Positions 21,557-31,744 are shown, numbered from the stretch's first letter. The stretch is 64,000 nucleotides of DNA from Micrasema longulum (GCA_022494885.1 JAGVSM010004879.1:18152-82151); one strand, 5' to 3'. Notes: a model not told the origin generated them from the sequence alone. Program-made: numbers and translations.

Positions 21557-22282
21557 CAGTGGTTCTTAACCGGTGCTCCGCGGAGCATTGGTGCTCCGCG
21601 AGCTTTTTGCAAGAGCTCCGCAAAATTATGGAAAATTTTAATGTTGTCTTATTTATTGTGCAATTTGAGTTGCAAATATAATGGCTAGATGGCAGCACCC
21701 TCGCTAAGTTAAGTTGTGTGCGCTCACCTCACATCGAGAACCGTTGCTCGGTTACTAGACTTCCACGTAGGGGATTCCCCTTGTTTTATTGCGTATATAT
21801 AGCTAATATACAGACCCCGTGTCTTAATAATCTTTTGTGTGTTTATTTAGTTACTGTTTATAACATAAGTTCATTTTTATTTATTTTTTTAATATTTCAG
21901 TTTTCAACCATATATTTGTGTAAGCTATGTTCCTCGACATTAACCAATATTAAAAAGAAGAAACACAAAAAACTTAGCAATTCGGATTAAGAAATGAGAG
22001 TAGCAATATCAATTATTAGACCTAATATCACTGAAATTTGTAAAAGCCGACATGCTCAGGTGTCCCATTAAATCATTTTTTAAGCAAAAAGTTTAATTGG
22101 GGTATTTATGTTTCTTTGTATTTTTTTAATAAATGTAATTTTTTACTTGTCTTATAAAATTATCAGATTTATTTTTAATAAAAGTTATCTTTGTATGTTT
22201 TTTCAATCTTTGGTTTTGGTGTACCGGAATTTTCCTTATGATCAAAAACGCTCCCTGACTTCAAAAAGGTTCAGAACCACTG
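21557..22282 (+). mobile_element. Non-autonomous hAT transposon, complete ends
   Basis: It begins CAGTGGTTCTTAACCGG and ends GGTTCAGAACCACTG, a terminal inverted repeat of about 15 bp of the hAT type (CAGTGGTTC). Immediately outside are TTTTAGAG (21549-21556) and TTATAGAG (22283-22290), an 8 bp target duplication with one mismatch, as hAT transposases make. Just inside the left end are repeated GCTCCGCGGAGC-like words. A C-terminal transposase remnant lies within. At 726 bp it is far too short to encode a transposase and would depend on a relative elsewhere. Confidence 0.9.
21940..22071 (+). pseudogene. hAT transposase C-terminal remnant
   Basis: Reading through one stop, the frame gives KKKHKKLSNSD, stop, EMRVAISIIRPNITEICKSR and HAQVSH, then a stop. 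The EMRxALSxIxPNIxxLCxxKQAQxSH ending is the typical extreme C-terminus of ZBED/Buster-type hAT transposases as I remember them. It lies inside an element with hAT ends, which supports the match. Upstream nothing of the RNase-H-like catalytic domain remains: an internal-deletion derivative. Confidence 0.65.
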
Positions 22283-22467
22283 TTATAGAGATAGACAAAA
22301 AAACTATAAATATTTAGTCAGTAAAAAGCAATATTTAAAACAATTATACAGATGAATTATATACAAGGTATTACGATTTTTAAGGAAAACAACTGTTTTT
22401 CTGAGTTCACTGGAAAAGCTATGATATAAACTTGTACACCTTATTTTTGATAATGGAATTCCGCTAA

Positions 22468-22932
22468 TTGTTTCGAAAAATTGATAAACAAATAAAAAGA
22501 CGCAAAACGCAATTATTTGATGGTCTGCGGTCTCCATGTAATGTAATTATTCTGAAAATACTAGTCTCGAATTTGGTATTTTTCCTTTTTTCACTAATGA
22601 AAATTGCGGGTGACATTGAGAAAATACCTTCATCATTGTCACTTTTAATATTGTTGATCTGTGCGACATTCATACCTTTATATTCTCATTTCGCCGCAAT
22701 AATTTTATGTAAATTTATTGCGCTGTGGAGGGTAAAAAGGGGCGAACACGCAACAAATCCCTTCTTATTCCGTGGTATCAGAAGGCTAACAGTTAATTTA
22801 AAGGTAATTAATTCAGTGTGTTGTCAGTTTTTCTCTTTATTTCTACCATTTTGTGACCACGTGTTAGAGTCGGCAAACGGTGTTAACGTGTGTTGTATCA
22901 ACAAACCGTTTAACACGGTGTTTCACAATTAA
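22468..22932 (+). other. Open stretch of 155 codons, no ATG at start, unknown
   Basis: The frame is open from just after a TAA (22465) to 22929, starting at a TTG. Two hydrophobic segments (ILKILVSNLVFFLFSLMKIA and SLSLLILLICATFIPLYSHF followed by AAIILCKFIALW) could span membranes. A GT that could serve as splice donor (AAAG/GTAATT at 22801-22806) follows VNLK. No family is recognised. In DNA this AT-rich one such stretch per 64 kb by chance is not surprising, so I do not call it a gene. Confidence 0.2.
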
Positions 22933-23019
22933 AAATGGGACAATGTTTTGAGTATTTATTTTAAAAACAACTAGCGGTGAATTATGGACACCGCTCGTTC
23001 ACGCCTGGCAGGTAGGTAA

Positions 23020-23450
23020 ACAAAATTTCCCTACGGAGCAAAATCAATCCTGTTGTCTACAAACGTTTGGACTAATTCAAAATATTTTAGTTAATAAAAA
23101 CTGTTCCGAGAATAAGTTTAAAAATTGAAAATTGTGAAATAATTCGATCAGATGAATTTCTTCACAGCAATAAAGTCATCAGCTCTTTAATATCGCTGAA
23201 ATCAACAGATGGATGAATTAAATAAATATCGATGTTTACACGTAGGCAAAATGGTGAATGTAATATAGTGTGTAAAATGGCCACTTTAACCAGACAATGA
23301 CAGGTGACAATCCCTTTTAAGCATAGACTCCCAGATTACCTTCCCAAAAATGTTTTCCCTCTCTGTTGAAACAAATTTAGATCTAATTAACTCCCTAGGG
23401 GGGAAATTCAGCTTGTCTGCTAACATTTGGACAAACTCAAAACAAGTTAT
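23020..23450 (+). repeat. Repeat R cluster (three blocks)
   Basis: 23020-23095 has TTCCCTACGGAGCAAAATC and AAACGTTTGGACTAATTCAA. 23155-23310 has AACAGATGGATGAATTAAAT, CGATGTTTACACGTAGGCAA, AATGGTGAATG and GTGTAAAATGGCCACTTTAA. 23340-23445 has TTTCCCTCTCTGTTGAAACA, ATTAACTCCCTAGGGGGGAA and ACATTTGGACAAACTCAAAA. The same blocks recur singly around 97-525, 11946, 43140-43275, 57095, 58016 and 62136. A 111-codon frame at 23350-23685 starts inside this repeat and is not considered a gene. Confidence 0.6.
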
Positions 23451-23815
23451 TTTGCCCATTTTTACCAAAACGTATCAATTTAATTATGCCCACGTAGAAG
23501 ATAAAAATGATTTTGTTTTTTTTAGAGTAATTCAACAAAAACTTTTGGGTGAAGCTCTTATGCGGCTTCTTACGGGAGTAAAAAAATATTCTCACATCTT
23601 ACAACATATTCGAGATTTGCACTGCAATTTTGCACAGATTTGCACACTAAAAAGCCCAGAGAGAATGAAATACATGCTCTGCTGAACATTATTCAAATTC
23701 CTTCATGAAATGGCTCTAAATTACTTATCGGACCTTTGTACTAGGGAAAAACATGTCAAAGAAAATCTATTCTTAGGTCAGCATTTGATTTAGACCAAGG
23801 AAAACTTATTTATTA

Positions 23816-24002
23816 TGTATGCAGACAATTGGTAGAATTCCATATTTAATTTGGTAATGTATCCAAAATAAAACAAGTTTATTGGATTATAATTCAACTT
23901 TATTTTTTATAAAATATACAAAGGGCATATTGTGACGCGTTTCGTCTTGTTAGGACATTTTCAATCAAAAAAACAAACAGTTTGTTTGAAAATGTCCTAA
24001 CG
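23816..24002. mobile_element. Foldback F2, left arm and centre
   Basis: ACAATTGGTAGAATTCCATA, ATTTGGTAATGTATCCAAAA, TAAAACAAGTTTATTGGATT and GACGCGTTTCGTCTTGTTAG are followed at the centre by GACATTTTCAATC...GTTTGAAAATGTCCTAACG, where the second arm starts and is cut by an AT microsatellite (24003-24075). On the minus strand the arm reads ATGTCCTAACAAGACGAAAC, GCGTCACA, a degenerate hammerhead-like order without stem II. A complete partner is at 62515-62800. Confidence 0.6.
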
Positions 24003-24075
24003 TATATATATATATATACATGTATATATTTATGTACATAATATATATGCAAATATATATACTTATCCAATAATA
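24003..24075. repeat. AT microsatellite
   Basis: Alternating TATA with interspersed TATATATGCA and TATACTTA; it truncates foldback F2. Confidence 0.7.
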
Positions 24076-24924
24076 CGTTACATATATACTAATAATAAAA
24101 ACAGTTCATGTTAACTATGAAAGGAAGCTTTACTTTACTTTGCTTTTAAATTTTTGGTAATTTATTTCTCCCCGTAGATTTAGTGCTAAATGATTGAAAA
24201 GTGTACTATCATTTACATTTAATCGTAGAATTTAAAAAAATAAATTTTAATAATGCATACATTTCTTATCACCTTTGCCTACCAAATTAAAGCATCTTCA
24301 AAATAAATTAATATTACCTCATATTTAATTTAAACCTGTTCGATACATTTGTTTTAATTAACTTGGGATCCTCTAATAACATTGATGTTTTTATAAGCAT
24401 AAAATTCCAAGCGCAGTTTTACATTAACCTTTTAATTATCTTGACGTTTTAGAAAAAAATGTTTTAGAAATATTTACACACACCTCAAATATACAAGTTT
24501 GTCTAAAATACGAATAAGGATGGCCGGAAAAGACTTTTGTCGAGTCGAGCATTAAAGTTGTTTTTTTTAAAATTTATTTTTTAAATTTTATTTTATTAGG
24601 TAATTCAACAAAGATACATACTAGAAAACATAAAATTTAAAGCATTCGTCGAAATAATTTAACATGCAATATATCTTCAATTATAGAATTACACAAAATA
24701 GATTTATACGTTAAGTTGTAATACCTATTTTTAAATATTTTTGTTTATACAGGATACAATGCAATAAAAAATAAGTTGTACGTGTGTACTTATTGAATAA
24801 GATTTATTCTGAAAGTTTCAGTTTTGATAGTCAGTATTTAATCACGGAATATTGGTCAGAAATGGACAGTTGGCCGTAAAATGGCACTAGAGAGTATTTC
24901 TATGTATCGGTGGCGATAACACCG
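24076..24924. other. No recognisable gene
   Basis: AT-rich, nothing recognised. Confidence 0.4.
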
Positions 24925-25325
24925 TTAAAAAATAAAACCACTCTCTAGTCACCACTACGACGGCTGTCCACCGCATCACCGTTCACTACGGTCGTTAAGA
25001 TACGGGCACCGCTGTCCTAGGAAACCCTAGCTTAAGAGATTATTCGCAATAATATGCAATAATGCATTCAGAGGCTTTTACCAGTATACCGACGATATTT
25101 CATCGCCACGCAATTGCAATCGGAGTAATTATACAGTGATCTTTATACCATTGTGGGCGGAAAAATAATCATGATGATGAAATAAATTAAGTAGCTTTTC
25201 TGGTGCTCAATCGTGGACCAGTATGTAGAGCATAATGCTCTGGCAAAAAGTATCTGACCAGCACCGAATAAAGGAACTAAAGCTAGGGTTTCTTAGGACA
25301 GCGGTGCCCGTATCTTAAACTTTAG
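24925..25325. mobile_element. Repeat D, copy with inverted end
   Basis: 24943-25035 reads CTCTCTAGTCACCACTACGA, CGGCTGTCCACCGCATCACC, GTTCACTACGGTCGTTAAGA, TACGGGCACCGCTGTCCTAG, GAAACCCTAGCTT. 25272-25318 is the inverse of the last 45 bases (AGCTAGGGTTTCTTAGGACA, GCGGTGCCCGTATCTTAA). The 236 bp between them shows no coding. Two ends in inverse orientation suggest a TIR element or MITE ending at CTAGGGTTTCYTAGGACAGC. Direct copies are at 26018-26133 and 56697-56778. Confidence 0.55.
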
Positions 25326-25792
25326 TCTGGTAAAACGCGCAAAATTTTACGTTTTTGCTATTTTAAAACGAATGTTTTATTTTAATCGGGCAATAATAAA
25401 AAAATAATAAATCATTAATTAGATAAAAACAATAATTTTCAAAGGTATTTCTATTAAAAAATATACTTTAAGGCATTATGTAAAAAAAATCTAATTACTT
25501 TTAAACCGGCAGATTACGCCATTTCAAATTTAAACTTAACTTAGGTATCTGGGACCTCAATAAAGACTAAGTATTGAACTAAAATTTGTTGTAATAATTT
25601 GAAGATAATAAATTTAACACGAAAGTGGCCGTAGCAAAATCTTATTTTTTGTTTTTGAAAGAAATACAAGCATTTTAAATCACATAAATTTTGGTGACAT
25701 TTTCTATTTTTTTCTACGTAAATTTATGCCTTTGATAATACTTAAAAATATATATATTTGTTGAAATATTTTAGTTGAAACCTTTTTCTATC

Positions 25793-26000
25793 GAATTGTT
25801 TTATTTTTTTTTTAAGAGGATAATTCTGGTTGTAATATTCAATTTATAACAACATCTTAACGTTTGTATGACCTTCATACCTGCCCTTATTGGTAGCGGT
25901 AACGGCAAGTATGAAGGTCATGAAAACGTTAATAAGATGTTGCTATCAATTGAATATTACAACCAGAATTATCCTCTTTAAAAAAAAAAAATAACAATTC
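25793..26000. repeat. Long nearly perfect hairpin, arms about 93 nt
   Basis: Left arm 25793-25885 (GAATTGTT, poly-T, AAGAGGATAATTCTGGTTGT, AATATTCAATT, ACAACATCTTAACGTTT, ATGACCTTCATAC, TGCC) pairs almost base for base with 25904-26000 (GGCA, GTATGAAGGTCAT, AACGTTAATAAGATGTTG, AATTGAATATT, ACAACCAGAATTATCCTCTT, poly-A, AACAATTC). The loop is 18 nt. A transcript would fold into a long double-stranded RNA. It sits between two repeat D copies. It may be the terminal hairpin of a transposon or a hairpin-RNA locus; no coding. Confidence 0.85.
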
Positions 26001-26017
26001 TTAGGAAAACGGTGTTT

Positions 26018-26133
26018 ATAACACCGTTAAAAAAACCTCTATCTAGTCACCGTTACGACGGCTGTCCACCGCATCACCGTTCACTACGGCCGTTAAATTA
26101 CGGGCATCGCTGTCTTAAGAAACTCTAGCTTAT
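26018..26133. repeat. Repeat D, copy 2
   Basis: ATAACACCGTTAAAAAAACC, TCTAGTCACCGTTACGACGG, CTGTCCACCGCATCACCGTT, CACTACGGCCGTTAAATTAC, GGGCATCGCTGTCTTAAGAA, ACTCTAGCTT. Same orientation as 24925-25037, about 1.1 kb away, with the long hairpin between them. Confidence 0.65.
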
Positions 26134-26149
26134 CAAAAGGGTACTCGCG

Positions 26150-26530
26150 AAGGTTTGCTTTCGACTTAATAAAGCTCAGCCGAAATTAAGTGAGGGTTAT
26201 TGAACAATCACCTTGCTAGAATAAACCTTTCCGAAACTTCTAGATTTGGGTTCTGCCGTGCAGTGATGAGGAAACACCTGTACATATTCTATTTGAATGT
26301 GATGCTATACATCACAAAAGAAGCCGCATTTTCGGGGAACCAATGGTAAACCTGAGGATATTAAAGAGCTCACCCTCTACCTAATAATCCGATACTTTAC
26401 GAATCTGATTGGAGGGGGAGATTTAGCGAAATGTGAACTCTCGCCTTCCACACAGTAGCCAGGTTCTTTAAAGACCAGGGCTTGGAAGCCGAGAACTATT
26501 AACGGGAACCAGTCACAATAGATCTTCACA
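26150..26530 (+). pseudogene. RNase-H-type LINE (R1/I/LOA-like) C-terminal remnant
   Basis: Frameshifted translation gives SDEETPVHILFECDAIHHKR and SRIFGEPMVN, the HxxxxC zinc-knuckle tail (CxxCxxxxETPxHxxxxCxA) that follows the RNase H domain in I- and R1-like LINEs and their relatives. A second frame then gives TLAFHTVARFFKDQGL. The stretch is GC-richer than the surroundings and has no intact frame. The clade cannot be narrowed further by eye. Confidence 0.55.
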
Positions 26531-26744
26531 AGTTGCAGTGACGTCAGGAGCTAGTATAGCACTTAAATAATCCCACCTTAAAGAATAAGAATCACAGATG
26601 TTTATCACGTTCATTTAAAGTCTTTTTTCATCGATTGTCCACAATATTTGTATATCGCTTTGTTAATTACCGATACGTGCGGCCGTTGTGAATGAGCCTC
26701 TGGAATTGATTTTCGATAGGCAGATTTTTGGCAGGCAGATTTTT

Positions 26745-26975
26745 GGCAGGCGCCGTGGCATAGTTGGTTAGATGGCCAACTGTGAAACTGGCGTCGCGGG
26801 TTCGATTCCCGCCAGTTGCAAGAAAAAATCCAAGAAAGATTTTTTTCTCAATTGGTCTGGGTGTTGTGGTGTATTTTTCATTACCGCCTTCCAAATCCTC
26901 TATCCCACCTGCTGACAAGTCTCAAAATAGAGGCTTAGCGGGTTATTCCTTTAATTTATTTTTTTTAAAGTTGCT
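26745..26975 (+). mobile_element. SINE-1, full-length copy
   Basis: GGCGCCGTGGCATAGTTGGT (A box), AACTGGCGTCGCGGGTTCGA, TTCCCGCCAGTTGCAAG (B box), TTTTTCTCAATTGGTCTGGG, TGTTGTGGTGTATTTTTCAT, TACCGCCTTCCAAATCC, CACCTGCTGACAAGTCTCAA, AATAGAGGCTTAGCGGGTTA, then TTAATTTATTTTTTTT. Upstream is a 15 bp direct duplication (GGCAGATTTTTGGCA twice). Frames on both strands over it (26667-26988) are shadows. Confidence 0.9.
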
Positions 26976-27106
26976 TTGTTTATTATAATTAATGAAATTT
27001 CAATTAATGCGTAACACGTAGTTAGGTTACACCCTGTTTTTGTATCTACAAAATGCTACAACATAATTATATAACCCCTCAGGAAAGGGGTGGGTTTTGC
27101 TAAATT

Positions 27107-27375
27107 GTGTTTCATGAAAACATCCGTTTCCCTGGTAAGTGGCAACATGTGTATTTTTTCTTGAACAACATGAGTATATTAATCCTTTTTTGGTACTTAC
27201 CTTCATATTTTTTAATGAATAATTACCTGCCTGGAAATAAAATACTTAAATTTTATAAAACAAAAAAAGTTTTTTTTTTTTTTTTTTACTTAACCCTTTA
27301 GCTCCCAACTTATTTTTTATTTAATATATTATATTTATTAAAAAAAAAAAAAAAAGTATCGACAAAAGTTGGGAA
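27107..27375. other. AT-rich DNA with poly-T and poly-A runs
   Basis: Homopolymer runs at about 27270-27288 (T) and 27340-27356 (A). A 64-codon frame ends in poly-F from the T run and is an artefact. Confidence 0.5.
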
Positions 27376-27584
27376 AAGTTATAAAAATGAAGCTGCTGCC
27401 GAAAAATACATTGACTTTCTAACATAACATAGTTACAAAAATGAAAAAAATTAATGAAGGAATTGACTCAAACCCGTGAAAAATAACTATTGTGCAAAAT
27501 ATACATACCAGGAAAAAAAGCTTTGTATGCATAAGCAAAGCAATGAATAACGGGAACAAGAGGGAAAAAAAAAAAAAACTTTAT
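27376..27584 (+). mobile_element. Poly(A)-tailed retroposon P, copy 1
   Basis: AGTTATAAAAATGAAGCTGC, TGCCGAAAAATACATTGACT, TTCTAACATAACATAGTTAC, GACCCGTGAAAAATA-like, TACCAGGAAAAAAAGCTTTG, TATGCATAAGCAAAGCAATG, AATAACGGGAACAAGAGGGA and then a run of A. It is more than 85% the same by eye as 61440-61631. Here the short frame (YEATAEKYIDFL in the other copy) is disrupted. A 3' poly(A) indicates retroposition of an mRNA-like transcript. Confidence 0.7.
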
Positions 27585-29282
27585 TTTACATTTCACAAGA
27601 CGATATGCCCTCGTTATAATGTCTTTTAACCTAAAAAAAACTATTCAATCAGGCGATATAAAATGTTTTTTCTGAATACATTTATTTGTTTTCGTGATTG
27701 TTTCAATGTTCTAAAAATAAGAACAGAAGTAAAAAACTGTTTGTTTTTTAATATGTATTTTTTTTTTATATTTGTAATTTAATCTAATAGACATACTACC
27801 GTAAGATTTTAAAATATAATATTCAAAATACTCACCGCTTCTATTAATCAATCGCAAATTTATCCATCGGAGAAAAATGCAACAAATCTCTTTTGCTTAT
27901 TAATGACAACTGAAAAAGCCATTTGGGTGATTTGGACGCATTTTTTACAATAAACACAGACACGCAATATCATTTTCGATAAGGGAATAATAAAAAATGA
28001 CCACTGTCGATATAAAATAATCACTCTATGCACAGTGTTATAGTCGTGCATCAGCAGAAAGTATGATGTTTTTATAGCACGTATTTTTCTATCCTGGAAA
28101 AATTAATTTAATAAAGAGCATGCAGTTATAATAGGTTACACCCCGCGTTTGGAGAGACGCCACACTTATTGTAACTTTTTCCTGTAAAGTGATAGAAAAC
28201 GGTAGTATAACACCTTAACGACTTCTCATTGGCTCGTCCGCATCAGTCCCGATACGTTGTTAGGAGGGGGTTTTTATTCTATTTTTTCGAAAATGCTATG
28301 CTTAAAATCACGAAAAAAATTGTATACACTTGCTTGCTTGAAAAAGTCAATATCAAGTTATTTCACCTGCATACTAGGCAACGCCTGAAAATGTTATTTT
28401 TTCAATTTCATAGACCAGGTAATTTATCGACAATATTTTGAGTTGAGAGAAAAAATAACATTTAATATACAAAAATAAACATCAGTTTCTTTAGTACACA
28501 GAATAAAAAACATTTTTTATATCCACAGGAGTTAATTCAGGAGAGAAAGGCTTAAATTTCCATCCAAATACTTCATTTCTATACACATATTACGTACATT
28601 TTATTTGGTTATAATATATTTCTAACTGAGACATCCCATGCCAAGGAACAAGTTTTACATGTTTTTGCCTCAACCCGTTTGCAAATCTTAAGACCGTTTT
28701 TTCATGAATGCAAGATGATTGTTCTTACGTTTCAGCACCAGTCTAGGCACCATAATCGTCCATTTAAATATTTCCACGCGATTTAACAACGATTCTCGGA
28801 TTCATTAAACTATAAGTTGGTCACATTCCCTTAGCTTCGATAGAGTGACCGTTTTGAAAACGTGTTATGGAGTTAGTTAGGATTGTTTTTGGTACAGACC
28901 CCTTTATCCTTAAATATAGTCAACCCAGTTTGGAAACTAAGTTGAACTCAAGTTCAACCCTAGTTCAGTATTGTTCATTAATCATAGTGTCACTGAACTA
29001 CTGCCACATTCAGTAAATGTTTCTTACTATATTTCAGCTTATCTAAATTAGTCCTATGTGACCAAACCATCTCAGTGACCCATTCTTAATATTATCAATT
29101 AAACTTCTCTCAGATTAGCACTCTCGCCTGCTCTCGTCATTAGTAACTCTGTCATACATTGATTTCCCGCACATTTGTCTAAAAAATCGCATTTTGACCG
29201 CGTTCACTTTGTTTTCATCCCTCCTCTGCCAGTTGCATATCTTTTGCAACATAATGTGTAAAAATAAGAACCAACATCTATA
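27585..29282. other. No recognisable gene; 5' flank of the L2-like LINE
   Basis: Small frames (27860-28051 minus; 28229-28441 plus) are not recognised. From about 28860 on the sequence is richer in C and may include decayed upstream LINE coding sequence, but I can trace the reverse-transcriptase frame only from 29268 on. Confidence 0.35.
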
Positions 29283-30848
29283 AATGAGGTAAAAAGGATT
29301 GTTGCGGCATTACCCAACAAACAATGTATACTAGATCCGATTCCAACATGGCTTTTGAAAAAAAGCATTAACGCATTAGCTCCATTTTTAACAGACTTAT
29401 TCAATACTTCCATGGAGCATAGCATTGTTCCAAAAGCCATAAAGAAAGCGAATGTAACTCCACTTTTAAAAAATTCACAATTAGATGTGGAAGATCTTTC
29501 CAATTTTCGCCCTATTTCAAATCTTCCCATCGTATCAAAAATATTAGAAAAAATAGTTACTCATAGGCTCGTTAATTATATCGAGCAGAATTCATTATTT
29601 TCGGTAAGGCAATCGGCATACCGACGTTTTCATTCTACGGAGACAGAAGTGATAAGAGTGCTGTCTGACATTATAACGGCAGTAGACTCTGGTAATCTGG
29701 TGTTGTTGGCTCTTTTGGACATGAGTGCTGCATTTGATACTGTAGACCATAACATTTTGCTTGAACGTCTATAAAAAACTTATGGTATCCGTGATCAGGC
29801 ACATATGTGGTTCAGTTCATATCTTAATGAAAGAGAATATGCAGTTGTGTTCCAGGGTAATAGCTCACCCAACTTTAAGGTGTCTACTGGAGCACCCCAA
29901 GGATCAGTACTCGAACCACTCTTCTATCTCCTGCACACCAAAGATATAGAGAATATTATCAAAGAATGTGGATTGTGGTCTCACTGCTATGCAGATGATA
30001 CGCAGATTTATTTTTATTGTAAACCGAGCGAGAGAAATGTGCTTGTTGATTTGATTAATGGATGCATTGAGAAAATAGAAAACTGGATGGCTGAAAATAG
30101 ACTAACACTTAATCCATCTAACACGGAACAGCTATGGATTGCTTCAGCCAGACGACAGAATTTGATCCAGGATACGGCACTACCCGATGTAAGGAGTACC
30201 GCTTTACCCACCGTTAAACTACTGGGAGTCATCCTTAGGTCTGACCTTTCTCTTGACGCTCAAATTAGTAGAACGATAAGTTCATACTTTTACCAGCTGA
30301 GACGGATTAAATGCATACGCAAAAAATTGCCAGTTGATGCCGTCCGTCAATTAATAAATGCGTTTGTAGTGTCTAGAATCGATTATTGTAATGGTATCTA
30401 CGCAGGTCTACCAATGAATAAAATGACTCGCCTACAGGCTGTACTAAATGCCGCAGCGAGACTTATTTTTGGAATCTCTAAATTCAGTCATATCACTCCA
30501 CTACTTCGGAAATTGCACTGGCTACGTTTTCCACAGAGGGTGGAATACAAACTCTGTTGGCTTAAGTATAAGTCACTGTACAACTCTGCTCCAGAATATC
30601 TAAGGGAAATCTGCATTCCAGATGAACTAGCTGACAGACGTCTTACGCTTAGATCAGCTACATCAACGTCGAAAGGAAAAGTTATTATACCTCTACGCAA
30701 ACAGCGCACTAAATTTGGCGAACGTGCATTTGTGGTCGCAGGCCCTACGGCATGGAATGCTCTCCCAGCAGAAATCCGAAACTGTGAGAGTGAAGTGATA
30801 TTTCGGAAGAAACTTAAAACCCACTTGTTCACTAAATCATTTGAATAA
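29283..30848 (+). pseudogene. Reverse transcriptase of L2/CR1-like LINE, one in-frame stop
   Basis: One frame runs from NEVKRIVAALPNK (29283) to the stop after THLFTKSFE (30846-30848), broken only by TAA at 29772-29774 after ILLERL, where a sense codon precedes KTYGIRD. Domains in order: DPIPTWLLKK (RT 0/1), NFRPISNLPIVSKILEKIV (RT 2), FSVRQSAYRRFHSTETEVIR, LALLDMSAAFDTVDH (first catalytic Asp), GAPQGSVLEPLFY (RT 4), CYADDTQIY with YADD at 29988-29999 (RT 5), and the C-terminal LHWLRFPQRVEYKLCWLKYK, GPTAWNALPAEIRN. It would copy its own RNA at a nicked target. Odd points are the single nonsense codon and missing endonuclease. The stop makes autonomous activity unlikely. Confidence 0.9.
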
Positions 30849-31016
30849 ATTCTTAGCATGTAGTGGAAAAGTAATATGAAAAAGTACATTTTTTTTCTTA
30901 AATTAAAAAGTTAAAATTAAATTTATATCTTTATAAAATCACTTTGTAAAGCGCCCTTGAGGTATTATATTTCGAAAATGGCGCTATATAAGCTATCCAT
31001 AATTATTATTATTATT
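29283..31016 (+). mobile_element. L2/CR1-like LINE, 5'-truncated, best preserved element
   Basis: Contains the reverse transcriptase and C-terminal domain (next entry), then a short 3' UTR with AAAGCGCCCTTGAGGTATTA, AATGGCGCTATATAAGCTAT and CC, ending in AATTATTATTATTATTA. The GCGCCCTTGAG...GGCGCTATATAA hairpin followed by a short tandem tail is the hallmark of L2/CR1-related 3' ends. A second 3' end of the family is at 57636-57720. The endonuclease half is missing. Confidence 0.9.
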
Positions 31017-31166
31017 AGCATTTAAAAATATTTCATACAATCACCTAACTAATAGGGGAAGGTGGGAATGATGGGGCCTTTAAGGTTGGATGTCAATTAA
31101 ACATATTTGTTCCTTTTTTTGTTCGTAGTAATTGAATCGGCATTTATTTCGTAACACTTCATTTTA

Positions 31167-31695
31167 AATTATTATGAAAATAAAACTTTGTTATTAGGGT
31201 TACAAAATTTTATTATTTTACAAAAACACAACTATAGTTTCAGGAGAGCACTCCTTTCATCGACGGGTGATATAAAACTAATGTAGTAAACACAGAATGT
31301 CTGTTAACACTCTCTTAGCCGAGCGATGTCTTCCCACACATTAAATCTTAGACTTAATTATTGCAACTTCCACTTATGTGCTAAATTTTAAGAAATAAAT
31401 TTCTACTGAATGTTCTGTCCCTCATTGATCATGTTTTCCATATCTGTACTTAAATCCATTCATATGCTAACACCTTAGATAATGGGAAAAAAACCCCCTG
31501 CTCTAAGTTTCACTGATTAATTTGTTAATTTTTTTTTAATTCTATGACATTGTGAACAATATTCTGTGTTTAGTATATTAGTTTTACATTACCCGTCGAT
31601 GAGAGGAGTGCTCTCTCGAAACTATAGTTGTGTTCTTGTAAAATAATAAAATTGTGTAACACTAATAACAAAGTTTTATTTTCATAATAATTCAT
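31167..31695. mobile_element. Foldback F3 with hammerhead-like arms
   Basis: Left arm 31167-31300 (ATTATTATGAAAATAAAACT, TTGTTATTAGGGTTACAAAA, CAAAAACACAACTATAGTTT, CAGGAGAGCACTCCTTTCAT, CGACGGGTGATATAAAACTA) is the inverse of 31555-31695 (TTAGTTTTACATTACCCGTC, GATGAGAGGAGTGCTCTCTC, GAAACTATAGTTGTGTTCTT, ACACTAATAACAAAGTTTTA, TTTTCATAATAATT). Between the arms are 255 bp without coding. Each arm has GATGA, a hairpin (AGGAG...CTCCT or GAGAG...CTCTC), GAAAC and the palindrome CTATAG: the hammerhead order with a changed first half (TCGATGA instead of CTGATGA). Confidence 0.7.
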
Positions 31696-31744
31696 AATTG
31701 TTCCTATAACGTCGGCGTCGTTACAGTTTAATATTTTTCAAGTC

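Noticed and set aside
22468..22932. Chemoreceptor-like exon
   Set aside because: Hydrophobic segments alone are not enough; no family signature, no ATG, and chance open stretches of this size are plausible at this base composition.
23350..23685. 111-codon plus frame as a gene
   Set aside because: Its first third lies in repeat R, whose other copies do not keep the frame; the rest is unrecognised.
26750..26822. Possible tRNA gene (good A and B boxes)
   Set aside because: Acceptor and anticodon stems do not pair and the head is followed by the constant SINE-1 body; it is a SINE head. The same applies to 16194, 49678, 43855 and 13896.
26667..26988. Overlapping plus and minus frames (83 and 74 codons)
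   Set aside because: Both lie across SINE-1; the other SINE-1 copies show the same frames in the same place, so they are by-products of the SINE sequence.
30488..30889. 133-codon minus frame
   Set aside because: Antisense of the L2-like reverse transcriptase C-terminus.
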